A stretch of 40,770 bases of DNA from Photobacterium aquae (GTDB lineage Bacteria > Pseudomonadota > Gammaproteobacteria > Enterobacterales > Vibrionaceae), in the NCBI RefSeq assembly GCF_001029445.1, contig NZ_LDOT01000053.1, positions 1-40,770 on the forward strand, read 5' to 3'. This document shows positions 1 to 7,219 of this stretch, piece after piece. Each line of letters opens with the position of its first letter. The stretch's first letter is position 1. The notes under the pieces are model-generated. The model was not told the DNA's origin. It searched no databases and was given only the letters and a program-made list of their open reading frames with translations. Position numbers and translations under genes: made by a program.

Positions 1-92
1 ACCATACATTTTTGTATGCGTTGAATTTAAGTTCGCCCTGCGGTCGAATGAGTCCCGCTGGAGTGCCAGCCCAGCCGTTCCGCCAACGATTT

Positions 93-121
93 AGCCCGAT
101 GCGAAAGCGTCGGGCTTTTTC
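93..121 (+). terminator. Intrinsic terminator after tRNA-like tail
   Basis: The hairpin AGCCCGATGC / GCGTCGGGCT has a GAAA loop and is followed by a T run. It lies a few bases after a CCGCCA tail, as expected for the end of a tRNA transcript. Confidence 0.75.
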
Positions 122-225
122 ACATCTAACGCTCCCGAAAGCCCTTCGGTCTTTTGGGCGCGGCTGGATGGCCAGCCCCGACTGGCCGTGCGCGTTGAGT
201 CCCAGCCGTTCCGCCACTACAACGA

Positions 226-255
226 AGCCTCGTCAGAAATGACGGGGCTTTTTTG
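226..255 (+). terminator. Intrinsic terminator after tRNA-like tail
   Basis: The hairpin AGCCTCGTC / GACGGGGCT with a six-base loop is followed by six Ts. It follows the second CCGCCA tail, and the next repeat block begins in its T tract. Confidence 0.75.
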
Positions 256-311
256 TATGCGCTGAATTTAAGTTCGCCCTACGGTCGAATGAGTCCCAGC
301 CGCTCCGCCAT

Positions 312-758
312 GGTTTTGTCGCAAAGTTATGTTGAAATACAAACGTACCGATTTCCAGATGTCATTAGGCTGCAAGTGCGTAGAATTCATCCCAAACAGA
401 TAAACCATCAGAGTTGTCCATTTTTAGTCATCGCCCACAGTTTTATACCGGCTATTGTGGTCTTTGCGCCTTCGTCAGATTTCTAGCCCAGTGCCTGGTT
501 CATTTTTCCTTTCATTATGCGGTGGCTTTGCTCGACGATATTGTTCAGATACTTAACCTGAAGCACTTCAATCAGGTGGAGCATCCTCCCCGTCAACCAG
601 AGCTGGACGTTGATATTATGCAGCGCTAACGCGTTGGCACCACTCTTATCGAGCACCATCTTTTCTGGTAATCCATGTTGTCCTGAGGCCTTTTGGAAAA
701 AGGCTCTCGCTGCTTTTTCATCTCGCGTATGACGCAGTAGAAAATCAATATCGCCCAA
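312..758 (-). pseudogene. Decayed IS6-family transposase, copy 1
   Basis: A minus-strand fragment of about 90 codons carries IS6 (IS26-like) transposase core blocks: a DFLLRHTRDEKAARAFF stretch, DKSGANA, and LQVKYLNNIVEQSHR. The frame lacks the N-terminal third, so no working transposase is encoded. The right edge GGTTTTGTCGCAAAG (312-326) closely matches the edge of copy 2 at 27001 and resembles an IS6-type terminal repeat. Between this edge and the coding part are about 130 bp absent from copy 2. Together the two remnants bracket the defence island in the same orientation. Confidence 0.8.
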
Positions 759-798
759 TCAGACTTATATACGACACTCCTCCTACTGCACCTTCATA

Positions 799-813
799 CC
801 ACAAGTTTGTGAA
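799..813 (+). promoter_or_regulatory. Shared inverted-repeat operator, site 1
   Basis: CCACAAGTTTGTGAA has arms CACAA and TTGTG around a central GT. It lies about 140 bp upstream of the vWA gene start. Closely related sites occur before five other transcription units in the island. The role as a protein-binding site is inferred from recurrence and symmetry. Confidence 0.6.
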
Positions 814-951
814 TTGAGATAAAGGATAAGGGATCACGTAAATTACACGTCATCGGCAGTGCAATGACACAAGGAAGATTCAGCTATGTAGTAACGCTGT
901 GTTTTCCCCGATTCTTGCTTGCTTTCTTTTGTTTCAGATCTGGAGATACTT

Positions 952-1626
952 ATGAGCTACAACAATCTTGCTTTTGACGATGCGCTGATTTTGAACCCGG
1001 CTCCCCGTTGTGCATGTATGTTGGTACTGGATGCATCATCAAGCATGGGGGGACAGCCCATTTCCCAGCTTAACTGCGGAGTCCAACGTTTCATTGAAGA
1101 AGTCCAAAAGGACGAGGTGGCAAGCTGTTCGGTGGAATTGGGCATGATCACCTTTGGCCATCAGATCGAGTTTAAGCAGCCCATGGTCACGGTGGATGAA
1201 GTAACCGAAGTCGCTCCGGTAGAAGCCAATGGCATGACGCCGATGGGACAAGCGGTCGATCTGGCCATTAACGAGCTTGAATCACGAAAGCAGGAATATC
1301 AGAAAGCAGGGGTCAGCTATTATCAACCCTGGCTGATACTGATGACTGACGGTGAACCCAATGACGAATGGCAAGCCGCCGCCCGTCGACTGCGCGCACT
1401 GGCCGAAAACAAAAAGATGGTGGTGCTGTGTGTTGCCATTGGTGACGACGCCAACCTGGAAGTGCTGTCGCAATTCAGTGTGTTGCCACCTAAGAAGCTG
1501 GCAGGACTGAAATTTTCCGAGTTCTTCATCTGGTTATCGCAGAGTATGCAGCGGGTCAGCGCTTCTATCCCGGGGGACAGAGTATCACTACCGCCAACGG
1601 ATTCGTGGGACAGCATCGACGTCTAG
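952..1626 (+). CDS. vWA domain protein, TerY-like
   Basis: A 224-residue single-domain von Willebrand factor A protein. The metal-ion-dependent adhesion site is visible: DASSS at residues 27-31, a threonine in the GMTP block, and TDGEP in the second half. I chose ATG 952 because GGAG lies just before it; an upstream TTG at 919 has no ribosome binding site. There is no signal peptide, so it should be cytoplasmic. It is the first gene of a three-gene unit with a PP2C phosphatase and a protein kinase, the composition known as the TerY-phosphorylation triad. In such triads the vWA protein is thought to be the scaffold or phosphorylation target. No tellurite-resistance genes are nearby. Domain call firm; role inferred from the triad. 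Confidence 0.85.
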   Translation: MSYNNLAFDDALILNPAPRCACMLVLDASSSMGGQPISQLNCGVQRFIEEVQKDEVASCSVELGMITFGHQIEFKQPMVTVDEVTEVAPVEANGMTPMGQAVDLAINELESRKQEYQKAGVSYYQPWLILMTDGEPNDEWQAAARRLRALAENKKMVVLCVAIGDDANLEVLSQFSVLPPKKLAGLKFSEFFIWLSQSMQRVSASIPGDRVSLPPTDSWDSIDV

Positions 1627-1700
1627 CATCAACCATGGGCAAGACTGCCCACGCATCTTTACGTTTGTTGCGCCGTTTCTTTTTGCAAGAGGTACTTTGA

Positions 1701-2603
1701 ATGACAGGTTACTACCTACCCTTACTTCCGCCGGTGCTTAGCTCGAGGTTCAATCCGCCAGAGCTAAGTCCAGTTATCGATCTCAGCCAATGGAACGCTG
1801 CGGCTGAAGCCGTAGTAGGCTATCGCCATCGTATTGACCAGCAGCCATGCCAGGATGCTGCACTGGCCAAGTCCGCCACGCGTCCGCATCTGGTCGTCAG
1901 TGATGGCGCGGGCAGTGCACCGGTGTCTGAACTGGGATCGCAAGTCTTGGTATCGGGGCTGAGCCGGTTGATCACCACCGTTGAGCCTTTATTCAAAACC
2001 TGGTTGGACGAGCCGGTAAAAGATAAAGCCGTTACCGCTGAAGCAACAGAGTTACTGGCACAGTTGATAGCCCGCCACGCAAAAGGTGTACTGAAAGACA
2101 TTGCGGCAGATCACAAGCGCTCAGAAAAGGATTACCGAGCCACTTTATTAGTGTGCGTGCTGGGACAGTACCGCAGTTTCTGGCTTCAAGTCGGTGATGG
2201 GTATCTGGTGATCCGAAACTCAGATACACAAGACAAAAAGACCAACCGCTGGAAGATAATCAGCCCCCCGGATAAAGGTGAATTTGCCAACCAGACGTGT
2301 TTTGTCGACGACAGGCTCTCACTTGGTCAGGTGCAAAGCGGCATGCTCGATTCAGCCGGCCTGACAGGCGTCGCTGCGATGAGTGACGGCGCAGCAGAAA
2401 GGCTGATCAACCTTAAAAACGGGGAAGTAGCCAATGGCCTGGATCATATCAGCCGATGGTTAGAGCAAGACGATCAGATAGAGAAGTCTTTATACAGTTT
2501 TCTCTGTGATCCCGGGATCTGGAACGCGACGACAGGTGACGACAAAAGCCTGGCGGTATTAGCAGCGTCATCGGCAGCACAAAGGGAAGAGGAGAGCAGA
2601 TGA
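1701..2603 (+). CDS. PP2C-family Ser/Thr protein phosphatase
   Basis: A 300-residue PPM/PP2C-type phosphatase, probably Mn/Mg dependent and cytoplasmic. Metal-binding segments are recognisable: CQDAALAK near residue 50, VVSDGAGSAP at about 65-74, AAMSDGAAERL near residue 228, and GDDKSLAVL near the C terminus. The length fits single-domain bacterial PP2C proteins of the PP2C_2 type. It starts 74 bp after the vWA gene, with AAGAGG about 10 bp before the ATG. Its stop overlaps the kinase start (ATGA at 2600-2603), so the two should be translationally coupled. In the triad it would reverse the partner kinase's phosphorylation of the vWA protein or other clients. Substrate unknown. Confidence 0.88.
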   Translation: MTGYYLPLLPPVLSSRFNPPELSPVIDLSQWNAAAEAVVGYRHRIDQQPCQDAALAKSATRPHLVVSDGAGSAPVSELGSQVLVSGLSRLITTVEPLFKTWLDEPVKDKAVTAEATELLAQLIARHAKGVLKDIAADHKRSEKDYRATLLVCVLGQYRSFWLQVGDGYLVIRNSDTQDKKTNRWKIISPPDKGEFANQTCFVDDRLSLGQVQSGMLDSAGLTGVAAMSDGAAERLINLKNGEVANGLDHISRWLEQDDQIEKSLYSFLCDPGIWNATTGDDKSLAVLAASSAAQREEESR

Positions 2604-3592
2604 TGAGCAACATGGTTTATGACATGCAAGGTACCGGTCAGCCATTGGCAGAAGAATTAGCTGCCGGAGGGGAAGGCAGCATATATCCACTTTTGAACCG
2701 GCCGGATGTCGTGGTGAAAAAGTACCACCAAAACCATATCGGTGATGCCGAGCGTATGGAGAAAGTTAACGCGTTAATTGCACTGTACCGTGAAAATCCA
2801 TGCCTGCGCACCTTGCCTCTGGCCTGGCCGCAAATTGCAGTGTATGACTCACAGCAACGGTGGCAGGGATATGCCATGAAATGTGTTCAGGGTAAGAAAA
2901 TGCGCTTGTTGTGTAACCCTAAGTTGACGAAAAAGCACTTCCCTCAGCTTACCCGTGTCCAGATTGTTAGTTACCTGCTCAACCTGCTGAATACAGCCGA
3001 GCAGCTTCACAAGCAAGGTATTTTCATGGGAGATATCAACCTTGATAACTTCATTGTCGATCCGGATAGTGAACAGGTTTACTTCATTGACTGTGACAGC
3101 TTTCAGATCAGCTACCAGGGCAGGCGATATCCGTGCCCGGTTGGGCAAGATAGCATGATCCCGCCCGAGCATCAGGGGTTAAAGTTGAAAGAGGTGGTGC
3201 GAGATGAAAACAGCGACTTGTTCTCCTTAACCGCAATTTGTTTTATGTTGCTCATGTCGGGCCGTCACCCTTATGAACATATTGGCGGTACCAGCATCAC
3301 AAGCAATATTGGCACCGGTCATTTTCCGTATGGTCAGTCAATCCGCCCCGGCAGCCAGGGCGCAATACCACAAGGGCCGTGGTATGCCTGGTGGAGCCAT
3401 TTAAGCTATAACCTCAAAGGAGCATTTATTACTACTTTTAAGGATGCGGCAGGGAGCCCGTCACAGCGGGTACGGATCAGCGAGCTGAAAAAGCTACTCA
3501 AACAGTATAAGTGGTCGATAGAGCAGGGCCGCCTGAGCAATGAAGTTTGGCCTGCTCAAGTCAAAGAGTCGGAATACCGCTCAGAGGATTAG
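2600..3592 (+). CDS. Ser/Thr protein kinase of the vWA-PP2C triad
   Basis: A 330-residue eukaryotic-like protein kinase. A glycine-rich loop GGEGSIY is at residues 23-29, the ATP-anchoring lysine is K40 or K41 in VVVKKY, and the catalytic loop is the divergent MGDINLDNF with D145 and N150. The Mg-binding segment is DCDSFQ near residue 165, with PPEH in the APE position. The usual HRD is replaced by MGD, as often seen in triad kinases. No transmembrane segment or C-terminal zinc ribbon is visible, so it is probably a soluble kinase. It overlaps the phosphatase gene by four bases and is followed by a strong hairpin terminator. Kinase fold is firm; target and trigger are not known. Confidence 0.87.
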   Translation: MMSNMVYDMQGTGQPLAEELAAGGEGSIYPLLNRPDVVVKKYHQNHIGDAERMEKVNALIALYRENPCLRTLPLAWPQIAVYDSQQRWQGYAMKCVQGKKMRLLCNPKLTKKHFPQLTRVQIVSYLLNLLNTAEQLHKQGIFMGDINLDNFIVDPDSEQVYFIDCDSFQISYQGRRYPCPVGQDSMIPPEHQGLKLKEVVRDENSDLFSLTAICFMLLMSGRHPYEHIGGTSITSNIGTGHFPYGQSIRPGSQGAIPQGPWYAWWSHLSYNLKGAFITTFKDAAGSPSQRVRISELKKLLKQYKWSIEQGRLSNEVWPAQVKESEYRSED

Positions 3593-3607
3593 ATTGGTGG
3601 TGTTAGC

Positions 3608-3642
3608 AAAAAAGCGATGGCTTTCGTCATCGCTTTTTTTAT
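3608..3642. terminator. Bidirectional terminator between kinase and array 1
   Basis: AAAAAAGCGATG and CATCGCTTTTTTT form a strong stem with A/T tracts on both sides. It can end the kinase transcript rightward and the CRISPR transcript leftward. The last, degraded CRISPR repeat abuts it directly. Confidence 0.8.
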
Positions 3643-3884
3643 CCCTTTAGTCAGGGCTCGTCCTTTCAGACTAAAGTAGTGTTGATGATCGGTAGGACTG
3701 GTACAGGTCTTAATCCCTTTAGTCAGGGCTCGTCCTTTCAGACTCGTACATCCCAGAAATCATGCAAGAGTTCTATGTCTTAATCCCTTTAGTCAGGGCT
3801 CGTCCTTTCAGACATGAATACACAGTCAGGTACCCGTGCCTTGCTTAGTCTTAATCCCTTTAGTCAGGGCTCGTCCTTTCAGAC
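3641..3884 (-). CRISPR. CRISPR array 1: 4 repeats, 3 spacers
   Basis: The 37-nt repeats at 3707-3743, 3777-3813 and 3848-3884 are identical. A first copy at about 3641-3671 has lost its outer end and is the eroded, oldest repeat. Spacers: 3672-3706 (35 nt), 3744-3776 (33 nt) and 3814-3847 (34 nt). Read on the minus strand the repeat begins GTCTGAAAGGAC and ends GGATTAAGAC. Its last eight bases, ATTAAGAC, resemble the type III crRNA 5' handle ATTGAAAC. Erosion at the left and the conserved leader at the right both indicate leftward transcription. The repeat matches array 2, so both probably serve the III-D operon. Confidence 0.95.
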
Positions 3885-3990
3885 AAGAGGCAAGTATAAC
3901 CGTCTGATTTTAAAGTTGCAAATTGCAAATAAACAGACGTTTTAAACAAAGATGATTTTAACGAATTAAGCATTTTTCATGCCATGTTAA
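3885..3990 (-). promoter_or_regulatory. CRISPR leader 1 with crRNA promoter
   Basis: An AT-rich block adjoining the intact repeat closely matches the flank of array 2 (11627-11735), sharing TTGCAAATTGCAA, CGTTTTAAACAA and GCATTTTTCATGCCATGT. On the minus strand it contains a -35 box TTGCAA (3921-3916), a 17-bp spacer and a -10 box TATACT (3898-3893). Transcription would start at or just before the first repeat. The far side faces cas1, so new spacers would be added next to the adaptation genes. Confidence 0.8.
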
Positions 3991-3997
3991 AGTCACC

Positions 3998-4026
3998 TTG
4001 TTTTCCATCAAGCGGTTATAAATAAT
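3998..4026 (+). promoter_or_regulatory. Candidate cas1-cas2 promoter
   Basis: TTGTTT (3998-4003), 17 bp, then AATAAT (4021-4026) is a reasonable sigma-70 match. It would place the transcription start just upstream of the inverted repeat at 4062. Inferred from sequence only. Confidence 0.4.
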
Positions 4027-4061
4027 ATATTTTCGATTAATAACATGGGTAACATCACCAC

Positions 4062-4077
4062 TCACAAGTTTGTGAAA
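4062..4077 (+). promoter_or_regulatory. Shared inverted-repeat operator, site 2
   Basis: TCACAAGTTTGTGAAA has perfect six-base arms TCACAA / TTGTGA around GT. It lies 67 bp upstream of the preferred cas1 start at 4144. It would fall inside the gene if the upstream ATG 4045 were used, which supports the shorter cas1. Confidence 0.65.
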
Positions 4078-4143
4078 CCAGATTATTCACCTCCTGCTGT
4101 TAAGTTAAATAGTGTATTACCAGCAAATCTAACAGGAGGAGAG

Positions 4144-5064
4144 ATGACGCTTTTGGTATTGGACGAAAAGGGTTATGAACTGGCAGTATCAGATGGTCTC
4201 TTGCGCTGTCACCATCTAGCGAAAGGGCAGAAGGTGATTCCCTGGGCTTCAATCAGTCAGTTAATCATAGGTAAAGGTGTCAGCCTTACTTCTGATGTCA
4301 TGCTAATTCTGGCAGAGAAAGGAATTCAGCTATTATTTAGCGGACAAAAGCTGAATCAACAGGCGAGTTTAGTGCCTTTGTCTGCCCCGGCCAGTGATAT
4401 TAAACTGCGTCAGTACGCTGTTTTTTCAAACCCTGACATAAAAAATAAACTGGCGTGTCATTTAGTTGAAATTCGCGTAACCCGGCAAAGACGCGCCCTT
4501 AAAAAATTGCACTTACCTTGCCCAGATGACTGGCTAAGCTTTACCCAGCGAATTAAAAATGCAGAGTCACTGATGATAATTGAAGCACAACTGACAAATC
4601 TTTACTGGCAACAGTGGAGACATTTATTTGCCGACTTGGGTTTTGTCGGACGAGCCAGACGACCGCCTGTCGATCCGGTTAATGCCATACTCTCTTTGGC
4701 TGCAACGATGGAAGATAGTTTGTATTGTAAGGCATTGCTTGCTCAGGGATTGGATGTTGGTTTGGGAGTTCATCATGTTACCGGTTATCGCCGTCAGAGC
4801 TTGATTTATGATGTAAAAGAAATCACTCGGGCTGATGTGGAATATTGGGTTGCCATGCTATTTCTGCGCCGGATATTGTGTGTCGATCATTTTGTTACAT
4901 TAGAAAAGCAGTGTCGTCTGAACCACCAAGGTCAACAAGTTTTCTATAAGCAATGGCATAGCTTTAAGTACGAACATCAAAAACGGGTCAATCGAATTGC
5001 CCGGCTGGTGAGAAAACGCATAGAGAAAGAGGCACGAAATGAACAAGCCACTTTGGTTAATTAG
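4144..5064 (+). CDS. cas1: CRISPR integrase Cas1
   Basis: Metal-dependent integrase subunit that, with Cas2, inserts new spacers at the leader end of the arrays. From ATG 4144 it has 306 residues, the usual Cas1 length. Active-site residues are present: E147 in IIEAQLTNLYW, H211 in GLGVHH and D223 in LIYDV. The family block RRPPVDPVNAILS is also visible. I prefer 4144 because AGGAGG lies four bases before it and MTLLVLDEKGYEL fits the family N terminus. An in-frame ATG at 4045 would add 33 non-conserved residues over the operator palindrome. It overlaps cas2 by 26 bp. There is no fused reverse transcriptase domain. Confidence 0.93.
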   Translation: MTLLVLDEKGYELAVSDGLLRCHHLAKGQKVIPWASISQLIIGKGVSLTSDVMLILAEKGIQLLFSGQKLNQQASLVPLSAPASDIKLRQYAVFSNPDIKNKLACHLVEIRVTRQRRALKKLHLPCPDDWLSFTQRIKNAESLMIIEAQLTNLYWQQWRHLFADLGFVGRARRPPVDPVNAILSLAATMEDSLYCKALLAQGLDVGLGVHHVTGYRRQSLIYDVKEITRADVEYWVAMLFLRRILCVDHFVTLEKQCRLNHQGQQVFYKQWHSFKYEHQKRVNRIARLVRKRIEKEARNEQATLVN

Positions 5065-5335
5065 CTATGATATTGCTTGCCCAAAGCGACTGAAAAAGGT
5101 GTATAAGGTGTGCAGTACAGAAGGGTGGGCATTGCAAAAATCAGTATTTGTATTGAGTGTTTCTCGTGCAAAAAAAGAGGCACTGTGTACCCAAATCTCC
5201 GAAATGATCGATGAACAAGAAGATCGGCTGCTTTGTATTCCGTTTTCAATCCCTGAGGGTAGCTTTCATCTTGGGAACAAAGAGGACTGGTTGGTTATTC
5301 ATAGTGATGAAAGGCTTGATGGGTTTGTTTTTTAA
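5039..5335 (+). CDS. cas2: CRISPR adaptation protein Cas2
   Basis: A small 98-residue ferredoxin-fold protein that forms the central dimer of the Cas1-Cas2 integration complex. The first strand carries SYDIA with the conserved aspartate at position 11, followed by a helix and the Cas2-like QKSVFVLS strand. The start lies inside the end of cas1 and has GAGG upstream, so the two genes should be coupled. A hairpin terminator follows closely. Single-domain, normal length, no sign of damage. Confidence 0.93.
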   Translation: MNKPLWLISYDIACPKRLKKVYKVCSTEGWALQKSVFVLSVSRAKKEALCTQISEMIDEQEDRLLCIPFSIPEGSFHLGNKEDWLVIHSDERLDGFVF

Positions 5336-5359
5336 CAAATAACAAACGCCAGTAAACTG

Positions 5360-5391
5360 AAAGCCCGCTACAAGAGTTGCGGGCTTTTCTT
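5360..5391 (+). terminator. Terminator after cas2
   Basis: AAAGCCCGC / GCGGGCTTT with a ten-base loop is followed by TCTT. It directly abuts a degenerate CRISPR repeat, the same hairpin-then-repeat arrangement as at the end of array 1. Confidence 0.8.
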
Positions 5392-5491
5392 ATCCCTTTA
5401 ATCAGGGTGTTTAATCAGACAGAATAAAGGCGGCGTTCAACTACCTCGTGTCGAGTTTTAATCCCTTTAGTCAGGGCATACCTTGTCCGCT
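5388..5491 (-). CRISPR. Eroded CRISPR mini-array
   Basis: Two degraded copies of the array repeat flank one spacer-sized unit. The left copy (5388-5420) keeps ATCCCTTTA, ATCAGGG and TCAGAC but has lost about four bases. The right copy (5455-5491) keeps TTTTAATCCCTTTAGTCAGG and then diverges. The unit between them (5421-5454) is 34 nt, the same size as the spacers in arrays 1 and 2. No leader is next to it, so it should be transcriptionally dead and unable to grow. It implies that an array once lay on this side of cas1-cas2 as well. Confidence 0.7.
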
Positions 5492-5585
5492 GGGGATTAT
5501 TTTAGTCGGCTGCCCCTAAAAGTCACTACCTTTATGTCGTACAGGTGCGAAGCATGAACATAATATGAACGGTATTGCTAATGGA

Positions 5586-6725
5586 TTAACGTACTTGTCC
5601 TATAACGTTAATTTCAGATGTTGAGTGGGATAACGGCTCAATTTTATAGCAATTTCTTCCGCTGTTTTTACATCTGTAAAGTCCCACGTCGGCACGTTCA
5701 ATGAGTGAAAATAGGGTATCACCTGGTTCTGAGTAAGAGATCCCAATAGAGGCTGTAACATTAATATTTTCACCTAATGGGGAGATGGTGATATCTAATT
5801 CTGCCAAGCCGTTAAGCAATCGTTCTGCTATTAGGGAAATATATTCTGGTGAAGTATAAGGAATGCAGATCACGAACTCTTCGCCACCATAGCGCCCAAA
5901 CAAATTTGTGGCTCTTAAATGATTCTGAATAAACTCTGAAAAGGCCTGTAAGACGTTATCGCCTGCAGAATGCCCCCATGTGTCATTGACCTGCTTAAAT
6001 TTATCAATATCGATCAGCATGATAGCAAAAGGACTGTTATCTTTTTTACATCGCTCAAATACCCGTTGTGCCAGAGTTAGGAATTGGCCGCGATTATAGA
6101 TGCTGGTCAGGGGATCCAGTGCGGCCTGGCGGTGCATGACCATCATTAGGTGCAACTTAGATAGCTGTATCATCATTATTGCCGTCGCAACCATGAGCAG
6201 AAACCAGTAACTGCTCTGGCTGTGCGGTATGAGAAAAATACCGCAGAACGGGGTTGCCGATGCAATCAGGGTGATCAGAACTAATGTGCCCGCCTCCTTA
6301 ATTGTCAACGGAAAAATAGACAGGAGCGCAATATGCGCGACGGGTAATAGGTAATAGCCATAGGGTATACTGATATTCTGCCCAGGTAAGTTGAGCGCCC
6401 ACATTACGCAGATAAAAAACAGGTTAATGGAGAGTATCAACAAATACAGAGTTTGCAGAGCACTTTTTAGTGTGGCCGAGCGGCGGCTTATATTGAAGAT
6501 GATCAGTAATACCAGCCCAAACAGGACTCGGAAAACAACAACACGTTCACACACGTCAAGAGGCAATAAAATTAGGTCTGCTGGCAGCCATAAGATGACA
6601 ATACTGCCCCATAGCGCGCTCAGTATATTTATCCGGGCGCTCAGGTAGAGGCTTCGAGCAATATGAAAAGAAGTCGCGTGATGAGCCGAGCTCCACGCCT
6701 GACGGAAATATTGCAGTGCATGCAC
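5586..6725 (-). CDS. Membrane-bound GGDEF diguanylate cyclase
   Basis: A 379-residue protein predicted to make cyclic di-GMP from two GTP at the inner membrane. The N-terminal half (about residues 30-195) has roughly six hydrophobic segments without a recognised sensor domain. The C-terminal GGDEF domain starts near residue 205 and carries DIDKFKQVND (239-248) and an intact GGEEF (280-284). The upstream product-inhibition site, normally RxxD, reads RATN (271-274), so feedback inhibition may be weak or absent. It lies between the eroded mini-array and csx16, on their minus strand. I see no shared operator near it, so it may be a passenger. No strong ribosome binding site precedes the ATG. Confidence 0.88.
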   Translation of the reverse strand: MHALQYFRQAWSSAHHATSFHIARSLYLSARINILSALWGSIVILWLPADLILLPLDVCERVVVFRVLFGLVLLIIFNISRRSATLKSALQTLYLLILSINLFFICVMWALNLPGQNISIPYGYYLLPVAHIALLSIFPLTIKEAGTLVLITLIASATPFCGIFLIPHSQSSYWFLLMVATAIMMIQLSKLHLMMVMHRQAALDPLTSIYNRGQFLTLAQRVFERCKKDNSPFAIMLIDIDKFKQVNDTWGHSAGDNVLQAFSEFIQNHLRATNLFGRYGGEEFVICIPYTSPEYISLIAERLLNGLAELDITISPLGENINVTASIGISYSEPGDTLFSLIERADVGLYRCKNSGRNCYKIEPLSHSTSEINVIGQVR

Positions 6726-6871
6726 TACGGCTTTTTTAGCCGATATTGTTTGCGTGATTATACCTGTTTACCTTTAATGGAGGTTGTTTTGCTTTAAAGG
6801 AAGGGGGAACCATATTTTTATGGCGAATTATTGCTGTTATTTTGCCTGGTGTTACTGTTAGAGGCTTTTTT

Positions 6872-6908
6872 GAAAAAATAGCCCTGTGAGGTTAAAGCAG
6901 CCGGGCTC
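6872..6908 (-). terminator. Probable terminator of csx16
   Basis: On the minus strand AGCCC pairs with GGGCT across a 17-base loop, followed by ATTTTTT. The stem is only five pairs, so confidence is moderate. Confidence 0.5.
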
Positions 6909-6913
6909 TCTTG

Positions 6914-7219
6914 TTACTCAAGCTCCTGAATCTTTATGACCCGGTAGCGTTCAAGACTGATTCCGCATTGCTCCATCTCGCGACTGGTCAGTTCAACGCC
7001 GCGCAAGTGGCGTGGGATCTCCAGGCTCAGGTGCTGATATATCGCGCCTAGCTGACAGACACGGAAAGCCAAATTGATCGGTAAGGTGCCAATGACGGTG
7101 TCACCCGGTTTTACGCAATCAATATCAAGGTGATCTATCATTGTGCCGGTAATTCCCTGCTGTTGGAGCCATTCTTTGGCACCGGGATGGCGGGTGACCA
7201 GCCATGTTGTTTCAGCCAT
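6914..7219 (-). CDS. csx16: Csx16, type III CRISPR accessory protein
   Basis: A 101-residue protein of the Csx16 (VVA1548, TIGR02620) family, restricted to type III CRISPR loci. Diagnostic blocks are TTWLVTRHPGAKEWL near the N terminus, GDTVIGTLPINLA in the middle and HLSLEIPRHLRG. The family is linked to cyclic-oligoadenylate signalling, and I recall recent work assigning it ring-nuclease activity, but this sequence alone does not prove it. The start is set at 7219 because AGGAGT lies just upstream; the longer frame to 7267 adds 16 unrelated residues. It is monocistronic, about 190 bp from operator site 6. A role in damping the cA signal made by Cas10 would fit. Confidence 0.88.
   Translation of the reverse strand: MAETTWLVTRHPGAKEWLQQQGITGTMIDHLDIDCVKPGDTVIGTLPINLAFRVCQLGAIYQHLSLEIPRHLRGVELTSREMEQCGISLERYRVIKIQELE

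Larger units (their letters stand above)
10..310 (+). repeat. Tandem tRNA-3'-end-like repeats
   Basis: Two near-identical blocks of about 48 bp begin at 10 and 251; both contain GTATGCG, TGAATTTAAGTTCGCCCT and GGTCGAATGAGTCCC. Three versions of a CAGCCGYTCCGCCA tail end near 86, 217 and 310. TCGAATGAGTCCC followed by CCGCCA resembles a tRNA T-arm and 3' CCA, so these look like duplicated 3' ends from a tRNA cluster lying left of the window. I could not fold a complete tRNA here. No protein-coding gene is credible in the first 310 bases. Confidence 0.5.

Noticed and set aside
483..629. Plus-strand frames over the first IS remnant
   Set aside because: They are shadows of the minus-strand IS6 transposase fragment.
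4045..4143. N-terminal extension of cas1 from ATG 4045
   Set aside because: It lacks a ribosome binding site, is not Cas1-like, and overlaps the operator palindrome; ATG 4144 has AGGAGG and the family N terminus.
4144..5064. Reverse transcriptase-Cas1 fusion
   Set aside because: Marine type III loci sometimes carry one, but this Cas1 has normal length and no RT motif (YADD-like) is present in or beside it.
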